A DNA stretch of 64,000 nt from 2-02-FULL-55-14 sp964581115 (GTDB taxonomy: Bacteria > Bacteroidota > Ignavibacteria > UBA10030). The position numbers and the translations under genes are program-made. The DNA is taken from NCBI GenBank assembly GCA_964581115.1, contig CAZOMY010000001.1, positions 1 through 64,000 on the forward strand. The letters are read 5' to 3'. The notes below the pieces were generated by a model that was not told the origin of the DNA, made no database searches, and saw nothing but the letters and a program-made list of their open reading frames with translations. Within the stretch, counting starts at the first letter, position 1. Each line of letters opens with the position of its first letter. Positions 1 to 9,323 of this stretch are shown piece after piece.

Positions 1-9
1 TGAGCTCCC

Positions 10-573
10 TCACATGTCAGGCCACAACCATCCGAAGGTGCCGCCTGTCAGCAGTGCATAGAGCAGACCGTCGAACAGTGCCTTGAACGTTTTGCTCCAC
101 GACTGACGCCACCAGATCGATCTCTGGATCTCTGCCATGGAGTAGCAGGCGAATGCCGTCACGCCAGCGAAGCGGAAGACGGAAAGATATGGAGCGCCCG
201 GCTCGAGGGCCCGGCCTGCGACATAGGCAGAGAAGATCCCGACGACAACGACGTACAGGAACCAGAGGGTCAATTCCTTCGACATCGAAGGCGAGCTGCC
301 GCCCCAGATCGTCATCATCAGATTCGGACCCTTCTTGACCTTCTCCTGGAATTCGGACGTGCCAAATTCCTTCATGTCGGCGGCCTTCGGGAGTGCATAC
401 TCGCCGTCGGGGATGTTGAGCTTGCGGAGCGCGTCAGCCACCGCGTCCTCGTCGGGGAATTTGCGAAAGTCGTTGGCGTGGTACTTGAACACCATGTGCA
501 CGAGCATGCTCATGATGAACACGAAGACCGCCGAGACGATGATCGGCAGCCAGAGCGATGCGATGGTGACCAT
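10..573 (-). CDS. Small integral membrane protein of unknown function
   Basis: The protein has 187 residues. A hydrophobic segment near residues 5-27 is followed by a charged soluble stretch, then two or three more hydrophobic segments in the C-terminal half (one contains WFLYVVVVGIFSAYV), so it should sit in the inner membrane. I do not recognise the family. The frame stays open to 693, but the ATG at 573 has a GGGAGGAT ribosome-binding site five bases upstream, and the extra residues look like translated leader. It has its own promoter just upstream and lies beyond the terminator of the citrate synthase gene, so it is probably monocistronic at this end. A linking role to citrate synthase cannot be inferred. 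Confidence 0.75.
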   Translation of the reverse strand: MVTIASLWLPIIVSAVFVFIMSMLVHMVFKYHANDFRKFPDEDAVADALRKLNIPDGEYALPKAADMKEFGTSEFQEKVKKGPNLMMTIWGGSSPSMSKELTLWFLYVVVVGIFSAYVAGRALEPGAPYLSVFRFAGVTAFACYSMAEIQRSIWWRQSWSKTFKALFDGLLYALLTGGTFGWLWPDM

Positions 574-658
574 GCGAGATCCTCCCAGTTGTTGGGCCGC
601 GACCAAGCCAGTGGGGCGCGCGGCGCCCGCGGCGAGCGCAACGTGTGGCGGATGCCCG

Positions 659-687
659 AATCTAGCTCTCTGCATTCCCGGAATCAA
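659..687 (-). promoter_or_regulatory. Promoter of the membrane-protein gene at 10-573
   Basis: On the minus strand TTGATT (687-682), a 17-base spacer and TAGATT (664-659) match the promoter form seen elsewhere in this window. It gives a leader of about 80 bases. The -35 box overlaps the T-rich tail of the citrate synthase terminator. Confidence 0.5.
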
Positions 688-725
688 GAACAAAGAAGCC
701 CTGACCGCACGGCGGGCAGGGCTTC
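682..725 (-). terminator. Rho-independent terminator of gltA
   Basis: GAAGCCCTG (695-703) and CAGGGCTTC (717-725) form a perfect 9-bp stem with a 13-base loop. On the minus strand it is followed by TTTGTTCTT. It lies about 50 bases past the citrate synthase stop. Confidence 0.8.
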
Positions 726-773
726 ACTTGGAGCAGCGCTGGAACAGGGGGCAGACGGCGCCAAACGGCGGCC

Positions 774-2066
774 TTAGCGGCGCTTGCCGATCGGCACCAC
801 GTCACGACTCTGCTGACCAAGATAGATCTGGCGCGGACGGGCGATCTTCTGGTCCGGGTCCTGCAACAGTTCCTGCCACTGGGCCAGCCATCCGGAGGTG
901 CGGGGAATGGCGAACAGCACCGTGAACGCATCCGTAGGGAAACCCATCGCCTGGTAGATGATCCCCGAGTAGAAGTCGACGTTGGGATACAGTTTCCGTT
1001 TGACGAAGTAGTCGTCCTCCAGCGCGATCCGCTCCAGTTCGATGGCAATGTCGAGCAGGGGATTGCGGCCCGTCACGGAGAACACTTGCTCCGCGGTCTG
1101 CTTGATGATCTTGGCCCGCGGGTCGTAATTCTTGTAGACCCGGTGGCCGAAGCCCATCAGGCGCTTTTCGCCGTGCCCTTCCTTCACCTCCTTGATGAAC
1201 GCCGGGATCTTGTCCTTCGAGCCGATCTCCCTGAGCATCGTCAGTACCTGCTCGTTCGCGCCTCCATGCAGCGGACCGTAGAGCGCGGCGGCGGCTCCGG
1301 CGCAGGCGACGTATGGATCGGCATACGAGCTCCCGATGCTCCGCATCGCGTTCGTGCCGCAATTCTGCTCGTGGTCAGCATGCAGAATGAAGAGAATGTC
1401 GAGCGCCCTCTCCAGAATGGGGTTGACCTTGTATTCCTTCTCGAGTCGCTTGTACATCATCGCCAGAAAGTTGCCCGTATAGCTCAGCTCCTCGCTCGGA
1501 TAGACATACGGCAGGCCGAGACGGTGCCGGTAGCCGTAGGCTCCGATCGTCGGCATCTTGGCGATGAGCCGATAGATCTGACGTTTGCGGACCTCGGCGT
1601 CATGGATCTGCTTTGCGTCCGGATAGAAGGTCGAAAGAGCCGCGACCGTGCTGACGAGCATGCCCATCGGATGCGCGTCGTGGTTGAAGCCCTCCATGAA
1701 CTTCTTGATGTTCTCATGCAGCATGGAATGCCGGATCGTCCACGACGTAAAGTCTTGCAGCTGGCCTTCGGTCGGCAACTCGCCGTTCAGCAGCAGATAT
1801 GCGACCTCGAGATACGTTGCCTTCTCCGCGAGTTGTTCGATCGGATAGCCACGATACCGCAGGATCCCCTTGTCGCCGTCGATGTAGGTGATCGTGCTCT
1901 TGCACGACGCCGTATTCATGAAGGCGGGGTCGTACGTCATCAATCCGAAATCTTCCGGACCTGTCTTGATCTGGCGCAGGTCCATCGCCTTGATCGTGCC
2001 GTCTTGGATCGGTACTTCATACGTCTTTCCAGTGCGGCTGTCGGTGATGCTCAGATGGTCGGCCAC
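774..2066 (-). CDS. gltA: Citrate synthase (type II, GltA)
   Basis: Condenses oxaloacetate with acetyl-CoA to citrate, the entry step of the TCA cycle, in the cytoplasm. The 430-residue length matches the hexameric GltA family (E. coli 427). The active-site set is present: His267 in PLHGGAN, His308 in GFGHRVYKNYDPRA and Asp364 in PNVDFYSG; the conserved LHADHEQNCGT stretch is near residues 228-238. The start is a GTG at 2066, nine bases after a perfect AGGAGG; the open frame continues further upstream but lacks similarity to the family there. It is transcribed from its own promoter (2161-2189) and closed by a strong terminator. Acetyl-CoA could be supplied by the acetyl-CoA synthetase encoded at 15123. 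Confidence 0.97.
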   Translation of the reverse strand: MADHLSITDSRTGKTYEVPIQDGTIKAMDLRQIKTGPEDFGLMTYDPAFMNTASCKSTITYIDGDKGILRYRGYPIEQLAEKATYLEVAYLLLNGELPTEGQLQDFTSWTIRHSMLHENIKKFMEGFNHDAHPMGMLVSTVAALSTFYPDAKQIHDAEVRKRQIYRLIAKMPTIGAYGYRHRLGLPYVYPSEELSYTGNFLAMMYKRLEKEYKVNPILERALDILFILHADHEQNCGTNAMRSIGSSYADPYVACAGAAAALYGPLHGGANEQVLTMLREIGSKDKIPAFIKEVKEGHGEKRLMGFGHRVYKNYDPRAKIIKQTAEQVFSVTGRNPLLDIAIELERIALEDDYFVKRKLYPNVDFYSGIIYQAMGFPTDAFTVLFAIPRTSGWLAQWQELLQDPDQKIARPRQIYLGQQSRDVVPIGKRR

Positions 2067-2160
2067 GGTGATGACCCTCCTGATGGTACAGCGTGTCAAC
2101 ATTCTCTCAGGGCCGCTGGCAGGACGAACGGCCCGAGGAATGATCTGATGGTGTCGAAGG

Positions 2161-2189
2161 AAGGTAGTCAGAGAGTCGTGGCAATACAA
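2161..2189 (-). promoter_or_regulatory. Promoter of gltA
   Basis: TTGTAT (2189-2184), 17 bases, TACCTT (2166-2161) on the minus strand. The expected transcript start lies near 2154, leaving a leader of about 90 bases before the GTG start. Confidence 0.5.
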
Positions 2190-2254
2190 GCGGAACCGAT
2201 GTAACGATAGACGCTCGTTGCAAAGATGGGAATTAGAATCGCTTGCATCATCAT

Positions 2255-2293
2255 TCCCAAAAACGAAAAAGGGCTCCACCGATGGGAGCCCTT
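2255..2293 (-). terminator. Rho-independent terminator downstream of the 2314-2853 gene
   Basis: AAGGGCTCC (2269-2277) pairs perfectly with GGAGCCCTT (2285-2293) around a 7-base loop. On the minus strand it runs into TTTTCGTTTTTGG. It closes the permease/exported-protein unit. Confidence 0.85.
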
Positions 2294-2313
2294 ACGAGAA
2301 CGGAGGATGAGGT

Positions 2314-2853
2314 CTACCTCCGAAGCGATCGACTGACCCAAATGGGCATACGGTAGTCGCGGTCCTCAGCCGTGTAGATCAGCAACACGTCCATCGTGGG
2401 AAGGAAGCGCACATATCCCCCTTCGTCTACGAAATCGCGCGGCTTGCCGAGGATCCCGAACACGATCACATTCTGTCCGCGGGACACTGAAAGTCCTCGG
2501 CCGTCGTAGCCGGTCTCCGGGCGCATGGGCGTGTCAAGATAGCCGACGAGGTTGACAGGGTCGTTGTTGCTGTTCTGCCCGGAGACCTGTATGTACTCCC
2601 GTTTGTCCGGAATGATGACGGGGCGTGTTGCGATCGTTCCACGGAATGTCACTGTTCTGCCGATCCATTCCTGCGCCGAGGCGTACATCAACCTGTTGGT
2701 GAAGGTATAGTCGGCCCGATCGAGGATACGCTGGATCTCATATGTATCCAACTTCGTCGGTTGAGCGACGGCTATGAGGTGGCCTGCGGCCATTGCCGTG
2801 ATCGCAATCGCAATGCAGCGATATCGGCGATCAGGATGACGCCGCACGGGCAT
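2314..2853 (-). CDS. Small exported protein of unknown function
   Basis: 179 residues with a basic N-terminus and a hydrophobic stretch (AIAITAMAAGHLIAVAQ, about residues 14-30) that reads as a signal peptide. The rest is soluble and beta-rich, with short strands such as TVTFRGTI and NVIVFGIL. The fold resembles small OB-like exported domains, but I cannot name a family. The ATG at 2853 has GGAGG four bases upstream and overlaps the end of the upstream permease gene by 23 bases, so the two are translationally coupled. A strong terminator follows. A role in permease function is only suggested by the coupling. Confidence 0.75.
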   Translation of the reverse strand: MPVRRHPDRRYRCIAIAITAMAAGHLIAVAQPTKLDTYEIQRILDRADYTFTNRLMYASAQEWIGRTVTFRGTIATRPVIIPDKREYIQVSGQNSNNDPVNLVGYLDTPMRPETGYDGRGLSVSRGQNVIVFGILGKPRDFVDEGGYVRFLPTMDVLLIYTAEDRDYRMPIWVSRSLRR

Positions 2854-4303
2854 TGAACCTCCGCCAGATCAGGAACACCGGAATGCCGATCAGCACAATG
2901 ATGAGTCCGGGCCAGGTGTATTGAGGCTTGAAGATGAGCAGGTCGACGCAGATGGCCGCGGCGATGACGACATAGAGTCCCGGAATGACGGGATACCCGA
3001 AGGCCTTGTAGGGCCGCTCCGCCTCCGGCCGCTTTCGACGAAGTATGAAGATGCCGGCAACCGTCAGAATGTAGAAGAGAAGCACGGCGAAGATGACATA
3101 GTCGAGCAGATCACCGTAAGTCCCCGACAGGCAGAGTGCCGAAGCCCAGATCCCCTGAAGAACCAGCGCCGCTGCTGGAACGCCGCGGGCGTTCAGCTCT
3201 CCCGCGCGACGGAAGAACAGCCCGTCCTTCGCCATGGCATAGGTGACGCGCGCTCCGGCCAGGATCAGGCCGTTGTTGCATCCGAACGTCGAGACCATGA
3301 TGAGTACCGCCATGATCACCGCGGCGGTGTCTCCGAAAATGACCGACATCACCGCGGTGCCGACCCGGTCGGAGGTCGCGAACTGGATGCCCCGTGCGGC
3401 TGCATCGAACCCGTCGGGCGAACCGGTCACCGGAAGGACGAGAATGTAGGCGACGTTAGCGAGCAGGTAGATGGCGGTCACAAGACCGGTGCCGAGCGCA
3501 AGGCTGAGCGGGATGTTCCGCTTCGGATGGATGACCTCTCCCGCGGTGAAGGTGATGTTGTTCCACGCGTCGCTCGAAAAGAGCGAGCCGACCATTGCCA
3601 CGCCGACCGCGGCCAGCAACATTCCGCCCGCCAGCGGTTCAACGGTCAAGCTACCGTCGCCTGCGGTCTTCGTCCATGCCGCGTCCCAGAACGCGCCCCA
3701 GTTCGCTTCGATGGCGGTGGTGTTTTGACCGACGGCGATGCCCAACACGATGAGTCCGAGCAACGCAGCCGTCTTGGCGATCGTGAACGAGTTCTGGACG
3801 ATCTTGGCCTCGTGAATGCCCCGAATGTTGACGGCCGTCAGGATGACAATGCTGACGATCGCTACAACCTGTGCGGGCGAGATGCGCAGTCCGGCCGCGG
3901 TCAGAAGCGTCGCATTCTCCGACAGCGAAGGGATGAGGACGGCCGTGAACTTGGCGAAGGCAACGGCGACTGCCGCGATCGTCCCGGTCTGGATGACCAT
4001 GAACAACGTCCAGCCATAGAGAAACCCGACGAGGGGATTGTACGCTTCACGCAGGTAAACATACTGACCGCCGGCGTTCGGCATCATACTTGCCAGTTCG
4101 CCGTAACTCAGCGCGGCTGCCATCGTGATCGCTCCTGTGATCAACCACACGAGCAGCAGCATGCCGGGCGACCCTACCGTGCGGGCGATATCGGCGCTGA
4201 CGATGAAGATGCCCGACCCGATCATCGAACCAACGACGATCATGGTCGAATCGAGAAGCCCGAGTTCTCGCTTGAACTCGCCGTGGAGGGAATGGTCGCT
4301 CAT
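2831..4303 (-). CDS. APC-family amino-acid permease (LAT/SteT-like)
   Basis: An inner-membrane amino-acid transporter of 490 residues with about twelve hydrophobic segments. TM1 carries the APC substrate-binding motif GSMIGSGIF near residues 26-34, and TM2-3 contain YGELASMMPNAGGQYVYLREA. The spacing is like SteT-type serine/threonine exchangers and other LAT-related carriers, but the substrate cannot be read from sequence. It lies 88 bases downstream of a second, more CAT-like APC permease on the same strand, and its 3' end overlaps the small exported protein at 2314-2853. The start at 4303 has only a weak ribosome-binding site. Confidence 0.9.
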   Translation of the reverse strand: MSDHSLHGEFKRELGLLDSTMIVVGSMIGSGIFIVSADIARTVGSPGMLLLVWLITGAITMAAALSYGELASMMPNAGGQYVYLREAYNPLVGFLYGWTLFMVIQTGTIAAVAVAFAKFTAVLIPSLSENATLLTAAGLRISPAQVVAIVSIVILTAVNIRGIHEAKIVQNSFTIAKTAALLGLIVLGIAVGQNTTAIEANWGAFWDAAWTKTAGDGSLTVEPLAGGMLLAAVGVAMVGSLFSSDAWNNITFTAGEVIHPKRNIPLSLALGTGLVTAIYLLANVAYILVLPVTGSPDGFDAAARGIQFATSDRVGTAVMSVIFGDTAAVIMAVLIMVSTFGCNNGLILAGARVTYAMAKDGLFFRRAGELNARGVPAAALVLQGIWASALCLSGTYGDLLDYVIFAVLLFYILTVAGIFILRRKRPEAERPYKAFGYPVIPGLYVVIAAAICVDLLIFKPQYTWPGLIIVLIGIPVFLIWRRFNARAASS

Positions 4304-4334
4304 GGGTTTCGATCCATCGTGGCGTGTACAGCAG

Positions 4335-4384
4335 CAGGCCTGCCTGTCCGGCGAGATCAGTTCTCACCCGGTCAGACAGGCCTG
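4335..4384 (-). terminator. Imperfect inverted repeat between the two permease genes
   Basis: CAGGCCTGCCTGTC (4335-4348) and its partner at 4371-4384 pair at 12 of 14 positions. There is no clear T-run on the minus strand, so it may be a weak terminator or a processing hairpin that separates the two permeases. Confidence 0.4.
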
Positions 4385-4391
4385 AGAAGCG

Positions 4392-5912
4392 TCAATTGGC
4401 GAGTTGCTGGACCTTGCTGTGCTTCCGTCCGTATGCGAAGTAGATCACCAGACCGATGGCCAGCCAGATGAACAGCCGCTCCCAGGTGATCCACGGAAGG
4501 CTGGCCATCAGCGCCAAGGAAACGCCGATACCCATGATGGGGACGAACGGTACCCACGGGGTTTTGAACGGCCGGTGCAGGTCCGGCTTCCGAACCCGGA
4601 GGATCCATATGCCCGCTGAGACGATGACAAAAGCAAAGAGCGTACCGATGGATACAAGGTGACCGAGGTCGCTGATCGGCAGGAGTGCCGGTAGGAATGC
4701 GACCAGGGACCCGACCACGATCGTCGACAACCAGGGGGTCCTGAACCTCGGATGGATCGAGCCGACCCATGCTGGCAGCAATCCGTCTCGCGACATAGAA
4801 TAGAACACGCGGGACTGTCCGAGCAGCATGACGAGCATGACGGTGGCCAATCCAAAGATCGCGCCCGCTTTCACGAGGAAACTGCCCCAGCCCAGGCCGG
4901 CCACGTCGATGCCGACGGCAACGGGATCGGGCACGTTGAGGCGCTCGTAACTGACCATGGCCGTCAGCAGGCCCGATACGGCGATGTACAGTATCGTGCA
5001 GACGATCAGCGAACCGAGGATTCCGATCGGCATGTCGCGTTGTGGATTCTTTGCTTCCTGCGCGGCGGTCGACACGGCGTCGAATCCGATGTAAGCGAAG
5101 AAGACGACCGCGGCCCCCGTCGCAATGCCTGACCATCCGAATTCGCCGTACGTGCCGGTATTCTCGGGGATGAAGATCCTCCAATTCTCAGCCACGACCT
5201 CCGGATGGGTCCATACGAAATGCCCGGCGATGGCGATGAAGATCAGCACGATGCCGACTTTGACGACAACGATCGTGGAGTTGAAGTTGGCCGATTCCTT
5301 GATGCCGATGACGAGGATGGCCGAAACGAGAAGAACGACGATGAAGGCGACCAGGTTGAAAACGCCCGTCGCCATGGGCAGGCCGGTGATGTCCGTGCCG
5401 GCGGCCAACGTGCTGACAGCCATCCACCGCTCGTTCATGAAGACCAGCGCCGTCCCGGGTGTGGCGGTGAGCTCGGGGGGGATATAGATCCCGAAATCCT
5501 GGAGGAAGCTGACAAAATACCCGCTCCAGCCCGATGCGACCGTCGCGGCCCCCAGCGCGTACTCGAGCACGAGGTCCCAGCCGATGATCCATGCGAAGAG
5601 CTCCCCCATCGTCGCATAGCCGTAGGTGTAGGCGGAGCCCGCGATCGGGATCAGCGAGGCGAACTCGGCGTAGCAGAGTCCAGCGAAGGCACAAGCGATG
5701 CCGGCAAGCACGAAGGATAGGACGATCGCCGGACCGGCATGCTGTGCGGCGGCCTGACCGGTCAAGACGAAGATACCGGCGCCGATGATGGCGCCAATGC
5801 CAAGGGTGACCAGATTCATCGGTCCGAGGGCCCGTTTCAGGCTGTGCTCGCCCGACTCTTGCGACTCTGAGAGGAGTTTGTCAAGCGGCTTGACGGCCAG
5901 CAGTTTGCTCAT
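4392..5912 (-). CDS. APC-family permease, cationic amino-acid transporter type
   Basis: 506 residues with 12-14 predicted membrane helices. The N-terminal soluble part is followed by GIGAIIGAGIFVLTG, the TM1 substrate motif, and by the CAT-family stretches YAEFASLIPIAGSAYTY and FFAYIGFDAVSTAAQEAKNPQRD. These match the YhdG/CAT group of bacterial homologues of mammalian cationic amino-acid transporters. The ATG at 5912 is preceded by GGAAGGGAA at good spacing; codons further upstream to 5981 lack homology. It is divergent from the ABC operon starting at 6074. The exact amino acid carried is not determinable. Confidence 0.92.
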   Translation of the reverse strand: MSKLLAVKPLDKLLSESQESGEHSLKRALGPMNLVTLGIGAIIGAGIFVLTGQAAAQHAGPAIVLSFVLAGIACAFAGLCYAEFASLIPIAGSAYTYGYATMGELFAWIIGWDLVLEYALGAATVASGWSGYFVSFLQDFGIYIPPELTATPGTALVFMNERWMAVSTLAAGTDITGLPMATGVFNLVAFIVVLLVSAILVIGIKESANFNSTIVVVKVGIVLIFIAIAGHFVWTHPEVVAENWRIFIPENTGTYGEFGWSGIATGAAVVFFAYIGFDAVSTAAQEAKNPQRDMPIGILGSLIVCTILYIAVSGLLTAMVSYERLNVPDPVAVGIDVAGLGWGSFLVKAGAIFGLATVMLVMLLGQSRVFYSMSRDGLLPAWVGSIHPRFRTPWLSTIVVGSLVAFLPALLPISDLGHLVSIGTLFAFVIVSAGIWILRVRKPDLHRPFKTPWVPFVPIMGIGVSLALMASLPWITWERLFIWLAIGLVIYFAYGRKHSKVQQLAN

Positions 5913-6073
5913 ACAGTTCCCTTCCGGTTGAACATGACTGCGTGTTGTGGAATGCAGAGATGTTTCCCCTTTTTTGTGCAAGAATCAAGCGGAAAAACTC
6001 AGGAACGGACCTGGCGGAACAGTCGCAGGTCTCTTTTGGTTATATTGCCTCACTGAGCATCCTTGCTGAGAAC

Positions 6074-6763
6074 ATGTCCAACCCTTTACCGCCGGCGATT
6101 GAGGTCTCCAGACTTGGCAAGACCTTCGACCACGGCGGTCGCCCCGTCGTAGCCCTGCGCAACCTCGATTTGTCGATCGGGGCTGGCAGCTGCACCGCCG
6201 TGATGGGGAGCAGCGGTTGCGGCAAGAGCACGCTCCTGAATATTATCGGCGGCATCGATGTTCCCACGACCGGGAGTGTGCGGGTCCATGGTCGAGACCG
6301 TGAGGCCCGCAGCGAGACCGAGTTGGCGCTGTTGCGCCGTCGAGAGGTGGGGCTGATCTTCCAGTTCTTCAATCTGATGCCGACGATGTCCGTTCAGGAG
6401 AATGTCGCTCTTCCGGCATTGCTCGACGGACGTCCCGCGGAACTGGTGATGGAGCGTGCCGCGCAGTTGCTCTCCGAAGTAGGCCTGTCTCACCGCCTTG
6501 ATCACATGCCCCACGAGTTGTCCGGAGGCGAAATGCAACGGACGGCCCTTGCGCGGGCGCTCATCAACGAGCCCTCGATCATTCTTGCCGACGAACCGAC
6601 AGGAAATCTTGATTCTTTCAACGCAGCGCATGTGCTCGAGGTGCTCCTCGAGGTCGTCCGCCGCAACGGTCGGACCCTCCTCGTTGCCACTCACAGCGAC
6701 GAGCTGGCGGCGCGCGTCGACCGAGTCGTGCGCATGAAGGATGGCCAGATCCTCCATGCGTGA
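6074..6763 (+). CDS. ABC transporter ATP-binding protein (LolD/AttE-like)
   Basis: The 229-residue cytoplasmic ATPase powers the permease encoded directly after it. Walker A is GSSGCGKST (about residues 46-54); the Q-loop is in IFQFFNLMPT; the signature is LSGGE; Walker B is ILADEPTGNLDS; the H-loop is in VATHSDE. It belongs to the MacB/LolD/YbbA/AttE group, which works with FtsX-fold permeases. Its 3' end overlaps the permease start, and an AttH-like exported protein follows, giving an AttEFGH-like arrangement. The chosen ATG at 6074 is where family similarity begins. A TATATT at 6041 could be a -10 box, but no matching -35 is seen. Confidence 0.93.
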   Translation: MSNPLPPAIEVSRLGKTFDHGGRPVVALRNLDLSIGAGSCTAVMGSSGCGKSTLLNIIGGIDVPTTGSVRVHGRDREARSETELALLRRREVGLIFQFFNLMPTMSVQENVALPALLDGRPAELVMERAAQLLSEVGLSHRLDHMPHELSGGEMQRTALARALINEPSIILADEPTGNLDSFNAAHVLEVLLEVVRRNGRTLLVATHSDELAARVDRVVRMKDGQILHA

Positions 6764-9311
6764 GCTGGTCCGCCTCGTCAGCCTTCGCCATCTGGTCCGC
6801 GACCGCCGACGCACCCTCCTCAGTGTAACGGGCGTGGCTCTCGGCGTCGCCGTGCTCGTCGCCATCCGTCTGGCAAACCACACCGCATTCGAGGCATTCC
6901 GTTCGAGCGTCGATGCCGTTTCGGGCAATGCCGATCTCCAAGTGCTCTCGTCGGACGGTCTAGGGTTCCCTGATCGCCTCGTACGACAAGTGCGGGCAGC
7001 ACGTGGGGTGCGGGCGTTTGCACCAGTCATCGAGAATGTGCCCGTCACCGCCTCCGACAGTCGTCCGTTCCTTCTTCTTGGCGTCGATATCTTCGCCGAA
7101 CGGTCTTTCCGCACGTATACGGACCTCTCCGGCCGTTCCATCGATCTGGCAGGCTTGTTGACGGGGGAGGGGATCGTCGTATCGTCGACCATCGCGCGTG
7201 CCGAAGGCGTCGGCCGTGGCGACTCGATCTCCCTCGTGTTACAGGGACGTCCACAGCGTCTCATCGTGGCGGGGGTCGTGACCCCCGAAGGACCCGCTTC
7301 TGCGATGGGAGGTCGGTTCGGCGTCATGGACCTTGGTCAGGCGCAACGGTTGCTCGATCGTGAGGGGATGATCGACCGGATCGACCTGGCGGTCGGCGAG
7401 CGATCAGCGATCGCGGAGATCCGGCAAGAATTGCAAAGGCGATTCCCCGCGAATGTGGAGTTGGTCAGGCCGGAAAGCCGCGGCGAGCAAACGGAGAAGA
7501 TGCTGAAAGCGTTCGACCTGAACCTCACCGCGCTTGCGGGTATCGCGCTGTTCGTCTCGATGTTCCTCATTTACAACACCGTGTTGACCGACGTTCTGCG
7601 ACGACGGCGGGAGATCGGCACGCTTCGCTCGATCGGCGCGACGAGCAGCCAACTGATCGCGATGCTCCTGGCTGAAGTAGGGATCCTGGCGACACTCGGA
7701 ACGGCTGTCGGTCTTGGGCTCGGGATCGTACTGGCGGAGGCGGCGTCGGAGCAGGTCGCCACGACCGTGACGGCGATGTACGTGCTGGTTGCCGTCGAAG
7801 GCGTTCGGCTGGACGGACGTATTCTCATCCAAGGCGCTGCCATTGGATCGACCCTGTCGCTGCTGGCGGCATTACCGGCGATCCGAGAAGCGCTGCGGGT
7901 TCCTGTCCGGGAAACGATGCACACCATGGCGCTCGAGCAACGACTCGCTCGAGGTCGTGCCCGCACGGCTTGGTCCGGCGTCTTCGTGCTCGTCCTGAGC
8001 GCGTTGACATCGGTGGTGCCCCCCTATGGCAACACCCCCTTCCTCGGATTCGGGTCGGCCATGCTCCTGCTTCTCGGTGCAACCATGCTCATGCCGATTC
8101 TCCTGCGGCTCGTCGCAGTTCCGCTTCGTGCGGCAGCTGTCCGATGGCTCGGAGTGGAATCGAGGTTGGCGGTCGACATGATCACGACCTCGCTGCATCG
8201 TTCGGCCGTGGCTGGTGGGGCACTGATGGTTGCCGTGGCCATGTTGATCGGTGTTGACACGATGGTCGGGAGTTTCCGTTCGACGGTCGACGTCTGGGTC
8301 CGCCAGACCATTCGGTTCGACCTCTTCGTCAGCCTGCGGTCGAACGCCATCTCTGCCAGCGCTCAGACGCCCATTCCCGACGAGGTCTTGGCAGGTCTCC
8401 GCTCGCTGGATAATGTCAGAACCGTGGACACCTTTCGGGGGGTCAGGATCCCGGTGAACGGTGAGATGACGACGTTGGGGAATGTCGATATTCGTGCGGC
8501 GGACAGAGCGGGGAGGCTCATCTTCATCGACGGGGATCGCGAAACGATCCTTGCGAGCGCCGAGCGGGGGGAGGGCGTTCTGGTGTCGGAACCGTTCGCC
8601 CTGCGACGCTCGCTCGGGCGCGGCGGCCGGGTCTCTGTTCCGACCCCGGAGGGCTTGCGCGACTACCGCATCGCGGGCGTCTTCTACGACTACACGTCAG
8701 ACGCCGGGCTCGTCCTCATCGACCGAACGGAATTCGCACGGCGTTGGAAGGATTCCAGCGTGACGAACGTCGCTCTGGAACTGGCCGATGCGACCCGCGC
8801 CCCCGAGGTTCAGCGGGCCATCGAACGGCGATTCGGTGGACGCGCCGACCTGCAGGTCTATACGAACGCAAGCCTTCGTTCGTACATTTTGGACCTGTTC
8901 GACCAGACGTTCGCCATCACGTATGCGTTAGAAGTGATCGCCGGCCTTATTGCGGTCACGGGCATTGTCACAACACTGCTCAGCCTTGTAACGGAGCGTC
9001 AGCGCGAGCTCGGGCTGCTGAAGGCCGTCGGCGCCGAACCGGCCCAGGTGCGGCGACTCGTGCTTTTCAACGGAGGGGCCCTCGGTCTCATCGCTGCCCT
9101 GGGCGGCATCGTCACCGGTCTCGCGCTCTCGATGATCCTTGTCTACGTCATCAACCTCCAGTCATTCGGCTGGAGCATCCAATTGACTCTCGATCCTGTG
9201 ATGATCGCCGCGTCGCTCCTGGCTGTACCGGCCGTTGCGATCGTCTCTGCGCTGTGGCCTGCGTCGGTCGCCGTCCGCCGTCGGGTCGCAGAAACCGTAC
9301 GATATGAATGA
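6756..9311 (+). CDS. ABC transporter permease with two FtsX/MacB modules (AttFG/YbbP-like)
   Basis: About 851 residues with roughly ten membrane helices: one near residues 20-42, three clustered around 250-370, further helices in the middle, and three at the C-terminus. Large extracytoplasmic domains of MacB periplasmic-core type lie between them. The duplicated FtsX signature appears as RRREIGTLRSIGA and RQRELGLLKAVGA. In the Att operon these halves are split between AttF and AttG; here they form one protein, as in YbbP. The ATG at 6756 overlaps the ATPase stop by eight bases; an in-frame ATG at 6741 is possible. The substrate is unknown; relatives move or extract lipids or lipoproteins. Confidence 0.92.
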   Translation: MRELVRLVSLRHLVRDRRRTLLSVTGVALGVAVLVAIRLANHTAFEAFRSSVDAVSGNADLQVLSSDGLGFPDRLVRQVRAARGVRAFAPVIENVPVTASDSRPFLLLGVDIFAERSFRTYTDLSGRSIDLAGLLTGEGIVVSSTIARAEGVGRGDSISLVLQGRPQRLIVAGVVTPEGPASAMGGRFGVMDLGQAQRLLDREGMIDRIDLAVGERSAIAEIRQELQRRFPANVELVRPESRGEQTEKMLKAFDLNLTALAGIALFVSMFLIYNTVLTDVLRRRREIGTLRSIGATSSQLIAMLLAEVGILATLGTAVGLGLGIVLAEAASEQVATTVTAMYVLVAVEGVRLDGRILIQGAAIGSTLSLLAALPAIREALRVPVRETMHTMALEQRLARGRARTAWSGVFVLVLSALTSVVPPYGNTPFLGFGSAMLLLLGATMLMPILLRLVAVPLRAAAVRWLGVESRLAVDMITTSLHRSAVAGGALMVAVAMLIGVDTMVGSFRSTVDVWVRQTIRFDLFVSLRSNAISASAQTPIPDEVLAGLRSLDNVRTVDTFRGVRIPVNGEMTTLGNVDIRAADRAGRLIFIDGDRETILASAERGEGVLVSEPFALRRSLGRGGRVSVPTPEGLRDYRIAGVFYDYTSDAGLVLIDRTEFARRWKDSSVTNVALELADATRAPEVQRAIERRFGGRADLQVYTNASLRSYILDLFDQTFAITYALEVIAGLIAVTGIVTTLLSLVTERQRELGLLKAVGAEPAQVRRLVLFNGGALGLIAALGGIVTGLALSMILVYVINLQSFGWSIQLTLDPVMIAASLLAVPAVAIVSALWPASVAVRRRVAETVRYE

Positions 9312-9323
9312 GGATACACTACA

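Noticed and set aside
2921..4471. Long plus-strand open frame opposite the first permease
   Set aside because: The minus strand encodes a convincing APC permease. The antisense product is Arg/Asp/Gly-rich with no hydrophobic or domain pattern.
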